A stretch of 64,000 nucleotides of DNA from Bacillaceae bacterium IKA-2 (lineage in GTDB: Bacteria > Bacillota > Bacilli > Bacillales > Anaerobacillaceae): the NCBI GenBank assembly GCA_031761875.1, contig CP134492.1:2108001-2172000 (forward strand), in the 5' to 3' direction. The translations under genes were made by a program, and so were the position numbers. Of the stretch, positions 27,830-37,091 are shown one piece after another (positions within the stretch are counted from its first letter, which is position 1; the number at the start of each line of letters is the position of its first letter). Below the pieces are notes generated by a model, which was not told the DNA's origin, searched no databases, and was given only the letters and a program-made list of their open reading frames with translations.

Positions 27830-28316
27830 ATGCATTCCCTCCTTTTTTAGATTGCCCGAAATTGAGTTAATCATGAAAAAACGTATCCTCCATCGTCGCT
27901 TTAAAGCTATACAACGACGATAGAGGATACCTTTTTTGTGCAATATAGAAATTTAAAAATTATCGAGGCAATCTATATTTTATGATGACTAAGAAAGGGT
28001 TGGCGCTATGTTTCTTATAATATGGGTGTTGGAAGACCCCGGGGACCTGTCACCCCCGTTTTTACAATCTCTAAAGTTCGCTTAATAAAATAATTCCAAT
28101 ATTTTCTTTACGTTTGCTTCTAGTAATTTTACAATAAATAAAGGACCAGATCAACATGGATGAATTTTAAAACTTCACTAGTCTACATGAATTTCATGAT
28201 TACAAAAGTGAGCCATATCAAACTACATGTAGTCGCATAATAGCGATAATATTGAATTATGAAATTGATAACATAGAGAGTTAAGCTAAAAATCCAATTT
28301 GAAAGGAAATGATTTT
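27830..28316. other. Divergent intergenic region with a bidirectional hairpin
   Basis: It holds the leader of the minus-strand hypothetical gene, the hairpin at 27883-27937, a short repeat piece near 28037-28063 (CCCCGGGGACCTGTCACCCCC), and AT-rich sequence up to the leader of the serine hydrolase gene. No further gene is seen. Confidence 0.4.
27883..27937. terminator. Bidirectional terminator-like hairpin in a leader
   Basis: GTATCCTCCATCGTCG (27883-27898) pairs with CGACGATAGAGGATAC (27915-27930) with one G-U, and poly-T follows in both directions (CTTTTTT plus strand, GTTTTTTC minus strand). On the minus strand it precedes the ribosome binding site of the gene at 27263-27829 by 40 bases, a position suited to attenuation. 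Confidence 0.6.
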
Positions 28317-29723
28317 ATGAGGAAAAAAATATTATTTTCTATTGCTACAACGGCAATAATTATTTTTAGTTTCGTATTTTCTTATTCATTTACTTCAGAA
28401 GCATTTTCGATGAATCTATCCACCAAGGATAAATTAGATCAATACATTGAAAATGTAGCTAAAAAACTAGCGATCCCTGGTATGACGGTTGCTATATCGC
28501 ATAAAGGTGAGCTGATCTATAGCGAAGCTTTCGGTAAAGATGTTCATCAAGATACCCGCTTTTATATCGGTTCAACGTCAAAAACCTTTACAGCGCTTGC
28601 TGTGATGCAGCTAGTTGAGCAAGGGAAAGTTGATCTTGATCAAAGTGTTGCAACGTATTTGAAGGATTTTACTGTATCTAATCAAATAACAGTTCGACAT
28701 CTTTTGCAACATGTCAGTGGAATGACTGAATTTGATTATATTTCTAAGCTTCCTGACGATGCCAAGTTTTCAGATTTAATTCAAGATATGAATCAAATGT
28801 CGTTAACGTATGTTCCCGGTGAACAATTTTCTTATTTTAACCCGAATTATAGTTTACTAGGTGCGATTATTGAGAATATGAGTGGACAAAGCTATGTTGA
28901 TTATCTCGAACAACATATTATTCAACCTTTAGGGCTTCAGAACACATCATTAATAGGAGAAGTTGATACGACTGGTCATTTATCTTTCTTTGGTCTATCA
29001 ATTAAGCGAACGGAACCACACATCGAGTATGATCTTCCTGCTGGCTTTATCACATCTACTGCTGAAGACGTCGTCCGTTTTTTTGAAGCTATTCGGATGA
29101 TAGATCCGATTGTTGGAGTTTCTCCTGAAGGCATTGACGAAATGAAATCCTCTGATTTCTTTTATGGAATGGGTTTAATGATCGGCGAAATCGCTGGTCA
29201 GCCTGCGATTTTCCATGGTGGAGCACTACCCGGCTATACTTCTGATGCTGTTATGCTAACAGAAGACGAATACAGCATCGTATATTTAATCAATAAAAAT
29301 CATTTATTAAACGGCTTTGTTTTTAATCCCGATTTAACGAGTGGAATCGTATCTCTTTTAACGGAGCAAGAACCACCTACTAGAGTCAATTATTTCTGGA
29401 TATACCGTTTACTATTCATCTTATTTGCAGCAACTATCATATACAACATGATTAATATTTCAAAAATGATAGTAAAGCCAAAACCAAAAACGATACGCCA
29501 AAGAGTAACTGCCGCAATAACTAACTTAGTAATTCCAGTAGCGGTCATCATCGGTATTCCAATAATATCGGGGGTCGTAATGCAACGAGGAATGACCTGG
29601 GAGCTTGCATTTTTAGTTATGCCTGATATGATAGCCTGGCTATATATAGCATTATCAATCCATTTAATACAATCAGCGGTTCACTTTGTTTTTATTGTTA
29701 AGCACTATTTAAGGCTAAGGTAA
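28317..29723 (+). CDS. Membrane-anchored serine beta-lactamase-like hydrolase
   Basis: 468 residues from ATG 28317 (GAAAGGAAATG upstream). A signal peptide (~1-30) precedes a class C beta-lactamase/DD-peptidase fold (~38-345): SxxK in GSTSKTFTALAVMQ (Ser86, Lys89), the YxN motif in SYFNPNYSLLGAI, and HxG in FHGGALPGYTSD. Three C-terminal transmembrane helices follow (~360-380, ~405-425, ~435-465). This layout matches Bacillus PbpE/EstB-type envelope hydrolases. The substrate could be peptidoglycan stem peptides or esters. A family A repeat follows. Confidence 0.85.
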   Translation: MRKKILFSIATTAIIIFSFVFSYSFTSEAFSMNLSTKDKLDQYIENVAKKLAIPGMTVAISHKGELIYSEAFGKDVHQDTRFYIGSTSKTFTALAVMQLVEQGKVDLDQSVATYLKDFTVSNQITVRHLLQHVSGMTEFDYISKLPDDAKFSDLIQDMNQMSLTYVPGEQFSYFNPNYSLLGAIIENMSGQSYVDYLEQHIIQPLGLQNTSLIGEVDTTGHLSFFGLSIKRTEPHIEYDLPAGFITSTAEDVVRFFEAIRMIDPIVGVSPEGIDEMKSSDFFYGMGLMIGEIAGQPAIFHGGALPGYTSDAVMLTEDEYSIVYLINKNHLLNGFVFNPDLTSGIVSLLTEQEPPTRVNYFWIYRLLFILFAATIIYNMINISKMIVKPKPKTIRQRVTAAITNLVIPVAVIIGIPIISGVVMQRGMTWELAFLVMPDMIAWLYIALSIHLIQSAVHFVFIVKHYLRLR

Positions 29724-29736
29724 AGCATGGAAGCGC

Positions 29737-29814
29737 GGGGACGGTTCTTTAAAACGCGGGGACGGTTCTTGTGTTTCCAATATCCGTGGGAGAAACGAGA
29801 GAACCGTCCCCGCG
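29737..29814. repeat. Family A repeat, one and a half units
   Basis: A first half-site GGGGACGGTTCTTTAAAACG (29737) is followed by a full palindromic unit from 29758 to 29814, ending GAACCGTCCCCGCG. It lies directly after the hydrolase gene. A short open frame read through here is an artefact of the repeat. Confidence 0.8.
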
Positions 29815-29855
29815 TTTCACCTTTGCTTCATTATAAAAATATGGGGGGAAATAAA

Positions 29856-31378
29856 ATGCGACAAAGATTTAAAAATTGGAGTTCCATGTTTTTAATTGCA
29901 ATTCTTGCATTATCACCGCTACCATTGGTCTTGTTAGTGTGATAAAAGCCAAGGATAGTAAAGAAGAATTTGCTCCAAAAACCTATCGTACAATCATCGA
30001 AGTGGAGGACTGGGGTCCGGCAATCACTAAGTTAATTGTTAACTTAGGCGAAGAAATATCTGAAAATTCATTAATTTCAAGTGCATTTGATGTTTTCGTT
30101 GAAAGACGCGAAACGAGAGATGGGATTTATATATTAGGTGATTCCAAAGGGTACCGAACAGTTACGAACGCTTATATTTCCGATGAATCTGGAAATCGAG
30201 TAAATGGAAGTAGTAATTTTGTGATATTAGAAATGGAATATGGACCGGCTCTTTCTTTAAGCTCTCCAATGAATTTTAATATATCTAATTTTACAAATGA
30301 TTGGATTGAAAGCGAATATACAATTACCCAAGTAGAAGATGTTGGCACTATTTCCGGTTTAGTCATCAATCAATCTTCCGGTGAAACGAGAGTACTTGTA
30401 GATCGATTTTCAACTGGGAAAGCAACATATGGCGATAGTACCTTAACATACGCGGACTATGCACCGGCTGAAGCTAATAATAAAAATCGATTAATCGTTT
30501 GGTTACATGGAATGGGTGAAGGTGGAACCGATCCGACAATAACGCTTGCTGGAAATAAAGTAGTTAATTTTATAACAGATGAGGTTCAAGAATATTTTCG
30601 CGGCGCTTATGTTTTATCACCACAAACACCAACTTATTGGATGGATGGGTTTGAATCATTTGGTGATGGAACATCGAAATATCAAGAAGCACTTATGAGT
30701 CTAATCGAGGATTATGTAGCCAATAACCCTGATATTGACCCTAATAAAGTTTATATCGGCGGTATATCAAATGGCGGATATATGACCATGCTGATGATTC
30801 GTGATTACCCTGAATACTTCGCATCGGCTTTCGTAGCTGCCGAAGCTTTAGACGATGAATTAATTACGGAGGAAGATCTGAATAATATTGCTCAAACGCC
30901 AATATGGTTTGTTCATACAGCAAATGATCCGACTGTTAACCCAGAAACTACCGTATTACCGACTTATGATCGTTTAGTCGATGCTGGTGCAGATGTACAT
31001 TTAAGTTACTATGATGATGTACGTGATTTATCAGGCTTGTACACAAATGAAGATGGATCTCCATACGAGTATAATGGTCACTGGTCCTGGATCTATTTAT
31101 ATAATAATGATCCATCCACAGTAATCGATGGTGAAGAAATATCGATTCTAGAATGGGTTACCAGATATGAAAATGAGGCAAAGACCTATGATCGAGTACT
31201 AGAAGATAAAGATTCTGATGTTGAGGACACTGGATCCAACGGCGAAAATGATCTATGAAAACAATTTCTAAATACAGTAACAAACACTTTTAATATTTTT
31301 TTGTCTGGTACATTACTTTTAATTACTGGTGCATCCTTTTTGATTTTTCAAAGACTTAGAAATAAATTCACTAACTAA
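29856..31378 (+). pseudogene. Secreted, formerly wall-anchored esterase, decayed at both ends
   Basis: ATG 29856 begins a signal peptide (MRQRFKNWSSMFLIAILAL), but a frameshift near 29920 ends it at a TGA; the mature part continues in another frame from about 29925. That part has an N-terminal beta domain and an alpha/beta-hydrolase core (IVWLHGMGEGGTDP; nucleophile elbow YIGGISNGGYMTM; ANDPTVNPETT; NGHWSW), as in feruloyl/PHB-type esterases. An in-frame TGA at 31256-31258 then separates a 39-codon tail ending GTLLLITGASFLIFQRLRNK, a sortase-type membrane and charge tail whose expected motif is degraded (FLNTVTNT). The catalytic core is intact, but both export and anchoring are broken. Confidence 0.75.
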
Positions 31379-31654
31379 TATGGTTTGATTCGTGCCTGTC
31401 AGTGCGACCGAGCCTTTGCTTTTAAGCGGTGACAGTTAGGTAATGAGATTCAATATTATAATTAACTTACCTATTACTAGCTAAGTAGTAGTTGCAAATA
31501 CTCTAATATCTAATAAGGGTGCATTCATACGAATTGCACTTTTTTATTTTTTATAAAATGAATGAAATTCATTCAATAAAATTATTTAAATATTTCTAGG
31601 AAAAATGAACTTTTTATCATTGAAAATACTCATATAGGGGAGAGAGGTGAAAGC
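31379..31654. other. Leader of the sigma operon
   Basis: It contains a short repeat relic (GTGCCTGTCAGTGCGACCG near 31391) and AT-rich sequence. TGAACTTTTTATC near 31606 resembles an ECF-type -35 element upstream of the sigma gene, which would fit autoregulation, but no clear CGT -10 is seen. The ribosome binding site is GAGAGAGGTG. Confidence 0.3.
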
Positions 31655-32215
31655 ATGGAAGTTTTACAATTGGTAAAAAAAGCAAAAAGGGGAAATAAAG
31701 AAGCATTACTTCAATTAATTATCGATGAAAAAGATGATTACTATAAACTTGCATTCACTTATATGGGGAACAAGCATGATGCAATGGACGCAATGGAAGA
31801 AATGATTTTAAGTTTGTATGAAAAGATCCACCAGCTTAAAAAAGAGGAAGCCTTTCAGAGTTGGAGTAAAACAATTTTAGTGAATAGTTGTAAAACCATG
31901 CTACGAAAGCGTAAAAAGCTTGTTTTAATAGATGATTGGAATAATCAAATTGAGAAAGAACATAATCAACATAATGATGCTTTGGCAAGTGATCCATATA
32001 TAAATAGTGAACGACAAATGGACATCCAGCAATTGCTATTACATGTAAATCAATATCAAAAAGAGGCTATACAATTAAAATATTTCCATGATATGGATTA
32101 CCAAACAATAGCTGATATCACAAATGTTTCAATTGGTACTGTTAAATCAAGGATCTTTCAAGGATTAAAAAAGCTAAAAGATCAATATGGAGGTGATAGC
32201 GATGAAAAACATTGA
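31655..32215 (+). CDS. ECF RNA polymerase sigma factor
   Basis: 186 residues. Region 2 (~15-85; DDYYKLAFTYMGNKHDAMDAM, EAFQSWSKTILVNSCKTMLRKRKK) and region 4 (~115-180; LLHVNQYQKEAIQLKYFHDM, then DYQTIADITNVSIGTVKSRI) are clear, a two-domain ECF sigma of the SigV/SigW type. It overlaps by 14 bases with the next gene, encoding a DUF4179 membrane protein, the usual anti-sigma partner. The pair should respond to an envelope stress. The inducing signal is unknown. Confidence 0.9.
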   Translation: MEVLQLVKKAKRGNKEALLQLIIDEKDDYYKLAFTYMGNKHDAMDAMEEMILSLYEKIHQLKKEEAFQSWSKTILVNSCKTMLRKRKKLVLIDDWNNQIEKEHNQHNDALASDPYINSERQMDIQQLLLHVNQYQKEAIQLKYFHDMDYQTIADITNVSIGTVKSRIFQGLKKLKDQYGGDSDEKH

Positions 32216-33497
32216 AAAACGATTGGACGAAGAGAAGAAACGTATTGCATCCTTAAAAGCACCAGAAGAATTAGAATCAAAATTAAGAAGTGCTCTAAAC
32301 ACAAATGTTTCTCGAAAGTCGAATCGATTTACGTATATCTGGAAGTTAGCAGCTGTCGCGATATTTTTTATGATGATTGTTGGATATAATTACAATGCTT
32401 TCGCCTTCTATGGCAAGAAACTAATCGGGTTTGATGAACTGATTACTGGCACTTTGAAAGATCTAAATGAAGAAGGCATGGGGCAAATTATTGAAAAAAA
32501 GACTACGTTAGTAGACGGAACAGAACTAACTATTAATGGAATTATGACGGATGCAAATCAAATGATCATTTATTATACATTAGCAAATCCAGTGGGAATT
32601 GAAGATACTACTACTACAAGAAATGATTTTTGGGCCTCGAAGATAACAGGATTTTTAACCAATGCCAGTGCTGAAAGTGGAGTTTCATCAATCAATGACG
32701 CTGGTACAGAGTTAAAAGGAAAAATGCATTTTGAACCGGCAAGTCCATTTTCAAAAAAATTAACATTACACTTTTTGCAACATCTACAAAACGGCCAGGT
32801 AACAGGAGGAACTGTTTCTTTTCCTTATAATCCAAACAAAGCAATGCAAACCCAAATTAAACAGTCGATAAAGAAAACGATGACTGTTGATAAAGGTACC
32901 ATTAGATTTGACTCTATTACTGCGACACCAACAATGACCGTGATTAAGGGATCATTAAATGTCGATAATTTCGATCGAGTCAATCTCGGACTACATGGGA
33001 TCGAATTAATCGTTAATGGAATGTCCGTAGAAATTATTGGTAGCAGCAACCGATCGTCACTCAAGGGAAGTAAGTTCGATATCCGTTTTGATGCCTTACC
33101 AGAAGAATTAAATTCAATAGAACTAGTAATGAAAGAGTTTTTCGGATATCAAAAGCTAGAAGAAAAAATTCACCTTGCTTCGATGAGTGATAAGCAGATT
33201 AATCTGAGCGGAAAAGAATTACGGGTGAAAGATGTAGCAACTACCTCACAAGGAGTTGAAATAAGGATTGCTACAGATGATGATGTGATGCTTGACGGAG
33301 TTTCTATTGAAAGATTAAAAGAGAAAACGTCTTTAAAAACAACAGTAAACCAAACCTTAACAACGCAAGCAGACGGACGAATGATGAAAGAGCGTACCTT
33401 GTTATTTGAAACAAAGGTAGAGCCAGAATACCTACTTATTGAAGGTATACATTATCTGAAACAATACGATAAAAAAATTGAAATACCGGTCGATTGA
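32202..33497 (+). CDS. DUF4179/DUF5643-type anti-sigma factor
   Basis: 431 residues from ATG 32202 with GGAGGTGATAGC upstream. Cytosolic N-terminus (~1-45), a single transmembrane helix (~46-64; KLAAVAIFFMMIVGYNYNAF), then a large extracellular part (~65-431) with two beta-rich domains. The first follows the DUF4179 pattern (TLVDGTELTINGIMTDANQM, IIYYTLANPV). It overlaps the sigma gene start-to-stop, so the two are translationally coupled. It most likely holds the sigma factor at the membrane until stress. Proteolytic release is the family norm; not visible here. Confidence 0.85.
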   Translation: MKNIEKRLDEEKKRIASLKAPEELESKLRSALNTNVSRKSNRFTYIWKLAAVAIFFMMIVGYNYNAFAFYGKKLIGFDELITGTLKDLNEEGMGQIIEKKTTLVDGTELTINGIMTDANQMIIYYTLANPVGIEDTTTTRNDFWASKITGFLTNASAESGVSSINDAGTELKGKMHFEPASPFSKKLTLHFLQHLQNGQVTGGTVSFPYNPNKAMQTQIKQSIKKTMTVDKGTIRFDSITATPTMTVIKGSLNVDNFDRVNLGLHGIELIVNGMSVEIIGSSNRSSLKGSKFDIRFDALPEELNSIELVMKEFFGYQKLEEKIHLASMSDKQINLSGKELRVKDVATTSQGVEIRIATDDDVMLDGVSIERLKEKTSLKTTVNQTLTTQADGRMMKERTLLFETKVEPEYLLIEGIHYLKQYDKKIEIPVD

Positions 33498-33502
33498 AGT
33501 AT

Positions 33503-33555
33503 GGGGACGGTTCTTGTGTTTCCAATAACCGTGAGGGAAGCGAGAGAACCGTCCC
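33503..33555. repeat. Palindromic family A repeat
   Basis: GGGGACGGTTCTTGTGTTTC paired with GCGAGAGAACCGTCCC, five bases after the anti-sigma gene. Same architecture as 19872, 22083 and 29758. Confidence 0.85.
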
Positions 33556-33851
33556 TTTGCTTCACGTATTCCTTTGAGCAACCGTAGAAAAGCTTTATGT
33601 TGGATTTCATTTACTAAAATTTGATATAATGAACCTTAGGCGATGTTATATGAATTCGTTAAGTAAACATGCGAAAAAAGAATTATTTAATGCCTTACAA
33701 GATAGGAATTCTCGTGTTTTTTATGATTACTAGTGAAATAGTTTCAATTGTGGTTGAAAATGATGAAACTGCCTCAGGTAATAGGTCAGAAAAAAATTTA
33801 TCTGAAGAAATTGAAGGGTACCTGGAACTTAAAACTTCTAGCCTTATATAA

Positions 33852-33990
33852 AGCTTAAAATACTTTTCCCGCAGTATACACCCCACCTGTTTCATCGCCC
33901 AAATCTTCTTCTGGTTGGTAAAATTGTTGGGGAATTTATTCAGAGTAACTGTGTAGAAATAGGCGATCGGCATTTTGACGGTTGCTTTTT
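33852..33990. repeat. Family C long repeat, copy 2
   Basis: It shares GCAGTATACACCCCACCTG, TCTTCTGGTTGGTAAAATTG and the terminator-like end (GGCGATCGGC...GACGGTTGCTTTTTTT) with the unit at about 3700-3830. Identity is high by eye but not counted. The long internal segment makes this more than a simple terminator. Confidence 0.7.
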
Positions 33991-34125
33991 TTATTTTTCG
34001 AATTGTTTGTTTAAAAGAATACTGGATAGCGTATCTAGTTCGTAGCTGATGTCTTTTTCAAACAGGTATTAATAAGCGGCTAGTTTTGCCATCCACCAAT
34101 ATTCTTCAATGGTTTCATTTTTGAT

Positions 34126-34195
34126 AATTTCATTTTATAAAAATGTGGGAGGAAATAGAATTCGGCAAAGATTTAAGCTCGGGTGCAATTCTTCT
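34126..34195 (+). repeat. Degenerate copy of the esterase gene's 5' end
   Basis: TTATAAAAATGTGGGAGG, then GGCAAAGATTTAAGC, then GTGCAATTCTTC, parallel in order and spacing to 29831-29911 (leader, ribosome binding site, signal-peptide start) of the esterase remnant. It may be a leftover of a duplication or of a second deleted paralogue. Confidence 0.45.
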
Positions 34196-34295
34196 TTTCA
34201 CTGTTTGTCTGCTTAAATTTTGGTAGGGTTGTGATATAAATAGTGTGATATAGAAACAATTCTCGATTATTATTTTAGGAGGAGCGTGAAATTAT

Positions 34296-34955
34296 TTGAA
34301 TGAATTTAAGCAATCAAAAATGTTTCATAAACTACCTGAAGAGATGTTAAAAAAATACGTTTTGAATTCTGAAATGAAGACTTTTGATAAAAAAGAAATT
34401 GCTTTTAGATCATATAGTAACAACTCACATATGTATTTAGTTTTAAATGGCCGGATTAGAGTTACGTTGGATTACCCAAATGGCAAAGAGTTTACGATTG
34501 CACTCCTGGAAAAAGGCGATGTATATAGTGGACATGCTAGGGGCTTAGGAATAGCCTTAGAAAAGACCAAAATTGCGTTTTTACCACTTAGCATCTTCCG
34601 AGAAATGATTATTGAGTACCCTAGCTTCGCGATAAACCTTTTAGCTGCAGCAGGTAGCACACTAAATAGAACGTTTAATGTGATCGAGAATTTAGTTTTT
34701 CGTGATGTAAATGAACGAACTTATGCATTTATTTTATCAATGCTAGACTCAAAAGGAAAAGTCACGAAAGAAGGAACAGAAGTATCTCTAGGCTTAACTC
34801 AAGAAGAAATCGCGACAGTTGTTGGCTCAACTAGGCAAACGGTTAATTCTGTCTTAATTAACCTCCAAAAAGAGGGGGTTATCAGTTTTAGTAAGAAGAA
34901 GCTTATTGTTCATGATAAGGTAAAGCTTAATTCGCTTATAAATGAAAATGAATAA
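34296..34955 (+). CDS. CooA-like CO-sensing Crp/Fnr regulator
   Basis: 219 residues from TTG 34296, eleven bases after AGGAGGAG. Effector domain ~15-120, dimer helix ~125-150, Crp-type helix-turn-helix ~165-205. Aligned by eye to CooA, the segment LLEKGDVYSGHARGLG places His80 at the heme-ligand histidine (His77 in Rhodospirillum rubrum), while the redox-switch cysteine position is Ser78. The hinge ENLVFRDV parallels DLMFHDI, and the recognition helix GSTRQTVNSVLINLQKEG parallels that of CooA. cooS follows immediately and its promoter holds a CooA-type site. CO sensing through heme is therefore likely, although family membership rests on a few residues plus context. Confidence 0.7.
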   Translation: MNEFKQSKMFHKLPEEMLKKYVLNSEMKTFDKKEIAFRSYSNNSHMYLVLNGRIRVTLDYPNGKEFTIALLEKGDVYSGHARGLGIALEKTKIAFLPLSIFREMIIEYPSFAINLLAAAGSTLNRTFNVIENLVFRDVNERTYAFILSMLDSKGKVTKEGTEVSLGLTQEEIATVVGSTRQTVNSVLINLQKEGVISFSKKKLIVHDKVKLNSLINENE

Positions 34956-34983
34956 TAAAAGAAAATGAATATATTTTTGAAAA

Positions 34984-35026
34984 TGTCATGGAAACGACAG
35001 TTTTCACCTATAAGGTATCGTATGAT
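34984..35026 (+). promoter_or_regulatory. CooA-type operator and cooS promoter
   Basis: TGTCATGGAAACGACA (34984-34999) matches the R. rubrum CooA rule TGTCA-N6-CGACA exactly. A -10 element TATGAT lies at 35021-35026. With a start about seven bases beyond it, the operator is centred near -41, where class II activators of the Crp family bind, and no good -35 box is present. Confidence 0.7.
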
Positions 35027-35059
35027 TTAGATAAATACATACCTTAGGAGGAGATTAAT

Positions 35060-37000
35060 ATCGCAAAATTACGAGATTTAGAAAGCGTTTCCATTGATCC
35101 TCAAGTCCAATCTTTACTAGGTAAAGCAAGAAGTGAAAATATCTTAACTGCTTATGATCGTGCTGATATGATGAATGTTTGTGGCTTTGGTTCAACTGGT
35201 GTTTGCTGTCGACACTGTCTTGAAGGGCCATGTCGGATTGCTCCAAATGGAAAAGGACCACAAACTGGGGTGTGTGGCGCGGATGTTCACCAAATTGTTG
35301 CTAGAAGCTTTTTAAACCATCAAACTCAAGGTTCAACGGGTCATGCAGAACATGGCAGAGAAGTTGCTTTAACTCTTTTAGCGGTAGCGGAAGGAACGGC
35401 CCCATACCAAATTAAAGATGTTGATAAACTCTATCGTATTGCCAAAGAATTAGAAATTAAAACAGAGGAAATGTCTATTAATGAAGTAACAAAAGAAGTA
35501 GCCCTGAAAGCATTAGAAGATTTTCAAAAGCAAAAAGGGGTTATGAATTGGATTAAACTCCGAGCCCATCAAGACTCTTTAAACACGTGGAATAAACTTG
35601 GAATCACACCGGTTAATGCCCATTTAGAAATAGCGAAATCGGTTGCTAGAAATGCGATGGGTTGCGATGCGGATCCAACGAATTTAATTCTTGGTGGCGT
35701 TACAATGGGGCTAGTTGATGGAGCTGGTATGCATATTTCAACGGATCTCCAAGATATTTTATTTGGAACTCCTAAAGCAGTAAAGGCAAAATATACGATG
35801 GCTGTTTTAGATGAAAAAAAAGTAAACATTGCTGTTCACGGTCATATTCCAATGCTTTCTGAAAAGATAGTTGAATGGTCAAGAAAACTTGAAGGTGAAG
35901 CTATTAAACAAGGTGCTACTGGCATCAACATTGTTGGAATTTGCTGTACTGGTAATGAATTACTAATGAGACAAGGGATTTCAGTAGCTTCTAGTTTTTC
36001 AAGTCAAGAGCTAGTCATTGTTTCTGGAGCACTTGAAGCAATGGTTGTTGATATTCAATGTATTATGCCTGGAATTCAACAAGTAGCAGAGTGCTATCAC
36101 ACAGAAATTATTACAACATTACCATATGTAAAAATCACTGGAGCATCTCACGTTAACTTTGAACCGGAAGAAGCTGACGAGGCTGCTAAGGAAATTGTCA
36201 TGAAGGCGGTTAATCGGTTTCCTAGGCGTGATCCCAAAAAGGTAGCGATACCTAGAGATACTGTCGACGCTTACGCTGGTTTTTCAACTGAGCAAATTGT
36301 TGAAGCACTATCAGGACTTAACGCTGAAGACCCACTTAAACCAATTATCGATTCGCTGGTTTCTGGTAAAATACGTGGCATTGCTGCTCTTGTTGGCTGT
36401 ACGAATCCAAGGGAAAAACAGGATTATGCTAACACAGAAGTAACGAAGGAATTATTAAAAAATAACGTTTTAGTTGTAACAACAGGGTGTGCAGCGCATT
36501 CTTTGGCAAAAAATAATTTAATGAATTTTGAGGGATTAGAGTATTGTGGTGATGGTTTAAAAGAAGTCTTAAAAGCGGTTGGCAATGCAGCTGGTTTACC
36601 AAGTCTGCCACCAACACTGCACATGGGAAGTTGTGTCGATAATTCTAGACCGACCGACCTTTTAACAGCGCTCGCAAATCGGTTAGGTGTTTCTATGAAT
36701 GAACTTCCAGCTGTTGGCTCGTGTCCTGAAACACATAGTCCAAAAGCATTAGCAATTGGGACGTTCTTTATTGCCCATGGTATTGATGTTCATATTGGTG
36801 TTAGCCCGCAACTCTCTGGTTCAGACTTTGTTACAAATGTCCTTTACGGGGATCGTACTGACGAACAAGAAGTCAATACAGATAAAATATTTGGTGGCAA
36901 ACTTATTTTTGAGCAAGATCCTCAAAAAGCAGCAAAGCTTTTACTAGCAAGAATTGATCTGAAGAGAGATGCGTTGTTAAATAAATTAGCAGTCATGTAA
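35060..37000 (+). CDS. cooS: Ni-dependent carbon monoxide dehydrogenase, apparent ATC start
   Basis: 646 residues if translation starts at ATC 35060, eight bases after AGGAGGAG; homologous protein begins there (I/M-AKLRDLESVSIDPQVQ). The first in-frame ATG is 35168, which lacks a ribosome binding site. Cys41, Cys49, Cys50, Cys53 and Cys58 (VCGFGSTGVCCRHCLEGPC) supply the D and B clusters, and the C-cluster ligand regions (GHAEHGREVALTLLA; NIVGICCTGNELLMRQG; GCTNPREKQ; TGCAAHSL; MGSCVDNSRP) are present. It oxidises CO to CO2, passing electrons to a ferredoxin-like acceptor. cooC and a nickel permease-like gene follow. No CooF, hydrogenase or ACS is in the window. Confidence 0.9.
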   Translation: MAKLRDLESVSIDPQVQSLLGKARSENILTAYDRADMMNVCGFGSTGVCCRHCLEGPCRIAPNGKGPQTGVCGADVHQIVARSFLNHQTQGSTGHAEHGREVALTLLAVAEGTAPYQIKDVDKLYRIAKELEIKTEEMSINEVTKEVALKALEDFQKQKGVMNWIKLRAHQDSLNTWNKLGITPVNAHLEIAKSVARNAMGCDADPTNLILGGVTMGLVDGAGMHISTDLQDILFGTPKAVKAKYTMAVLDEKKVNIAVHGHIPMLSEKIVEWSRKLEGEAIKQGATGINIVGICCTGNELLMRQGISVASSFSSQELVIVSGALEAMVVDIQCIMPGIQQVAECYHTEIITTLPYVKITGASHVNFEPEEADEAAKEIVMKAVNRFPRRDPKKVAIPRDTVDAYAGFSTEQIVEALSGLNAEDPLKPIIDSLVSGKIRGIAALVGCTNPREKQDYANTEVTKELLKNNVLVVTTGCAAHSLAKNNLMNFEGLEYCGDGLKEVLKAVGNAAGLPSLPPTLHMGSCVDNSRPTDLLTALANRLGVSMNELPAVGSCPETHSPKALAIGTFFIAHGIDVHIGVSPQLSGSDFVTNVLYGDRTDEQEVNTDKIFGGKLIFEQDPQKAAKLLLARIDLKRDALLNKLAVM

Positions 37001-37091
37001 GTAAATCCATACTTTCAATAAATTAACCACATTAATCTACTATTGGTGCTGAATCAGTATTATGATTTTATTAAAGTAAGGAGAGATATTG

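Larger units (their letters stand above)
33498..34295. other. Long repeat-rich gap before the CO regulator
   Basis: A palindromic family A repeat (33503-33555), a possible 60-codon frame at 33669-33851 without a ribosome binding site, a long family C unit (33852-33990), and a 70-base stretch at 34126-34195 that is a degenerate copy of the esterase gene's 5' end. The promoter and AGGAGGAG site of the regulator gene lie at the right edge. Confidence 0.5.

Noticed and set aside
29727-29942. 71-codon frame after the serine hydrolase
   Set aside because: It is a translation of the family A repeat joined to the esterase remnant's signal peptide.
31256-31258. In-frame TGA in the esterase as a selenocysteine codon
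   Set aside because: It lies in a hydrophilic linker without redox context and without a matching hairpin, and the gene also has a frameshift.
33669-33851. 60-codon frame with a hydrophobic N-terminus
   Set aside because: No ribosome binding site, and its end runs into a family C repeat.
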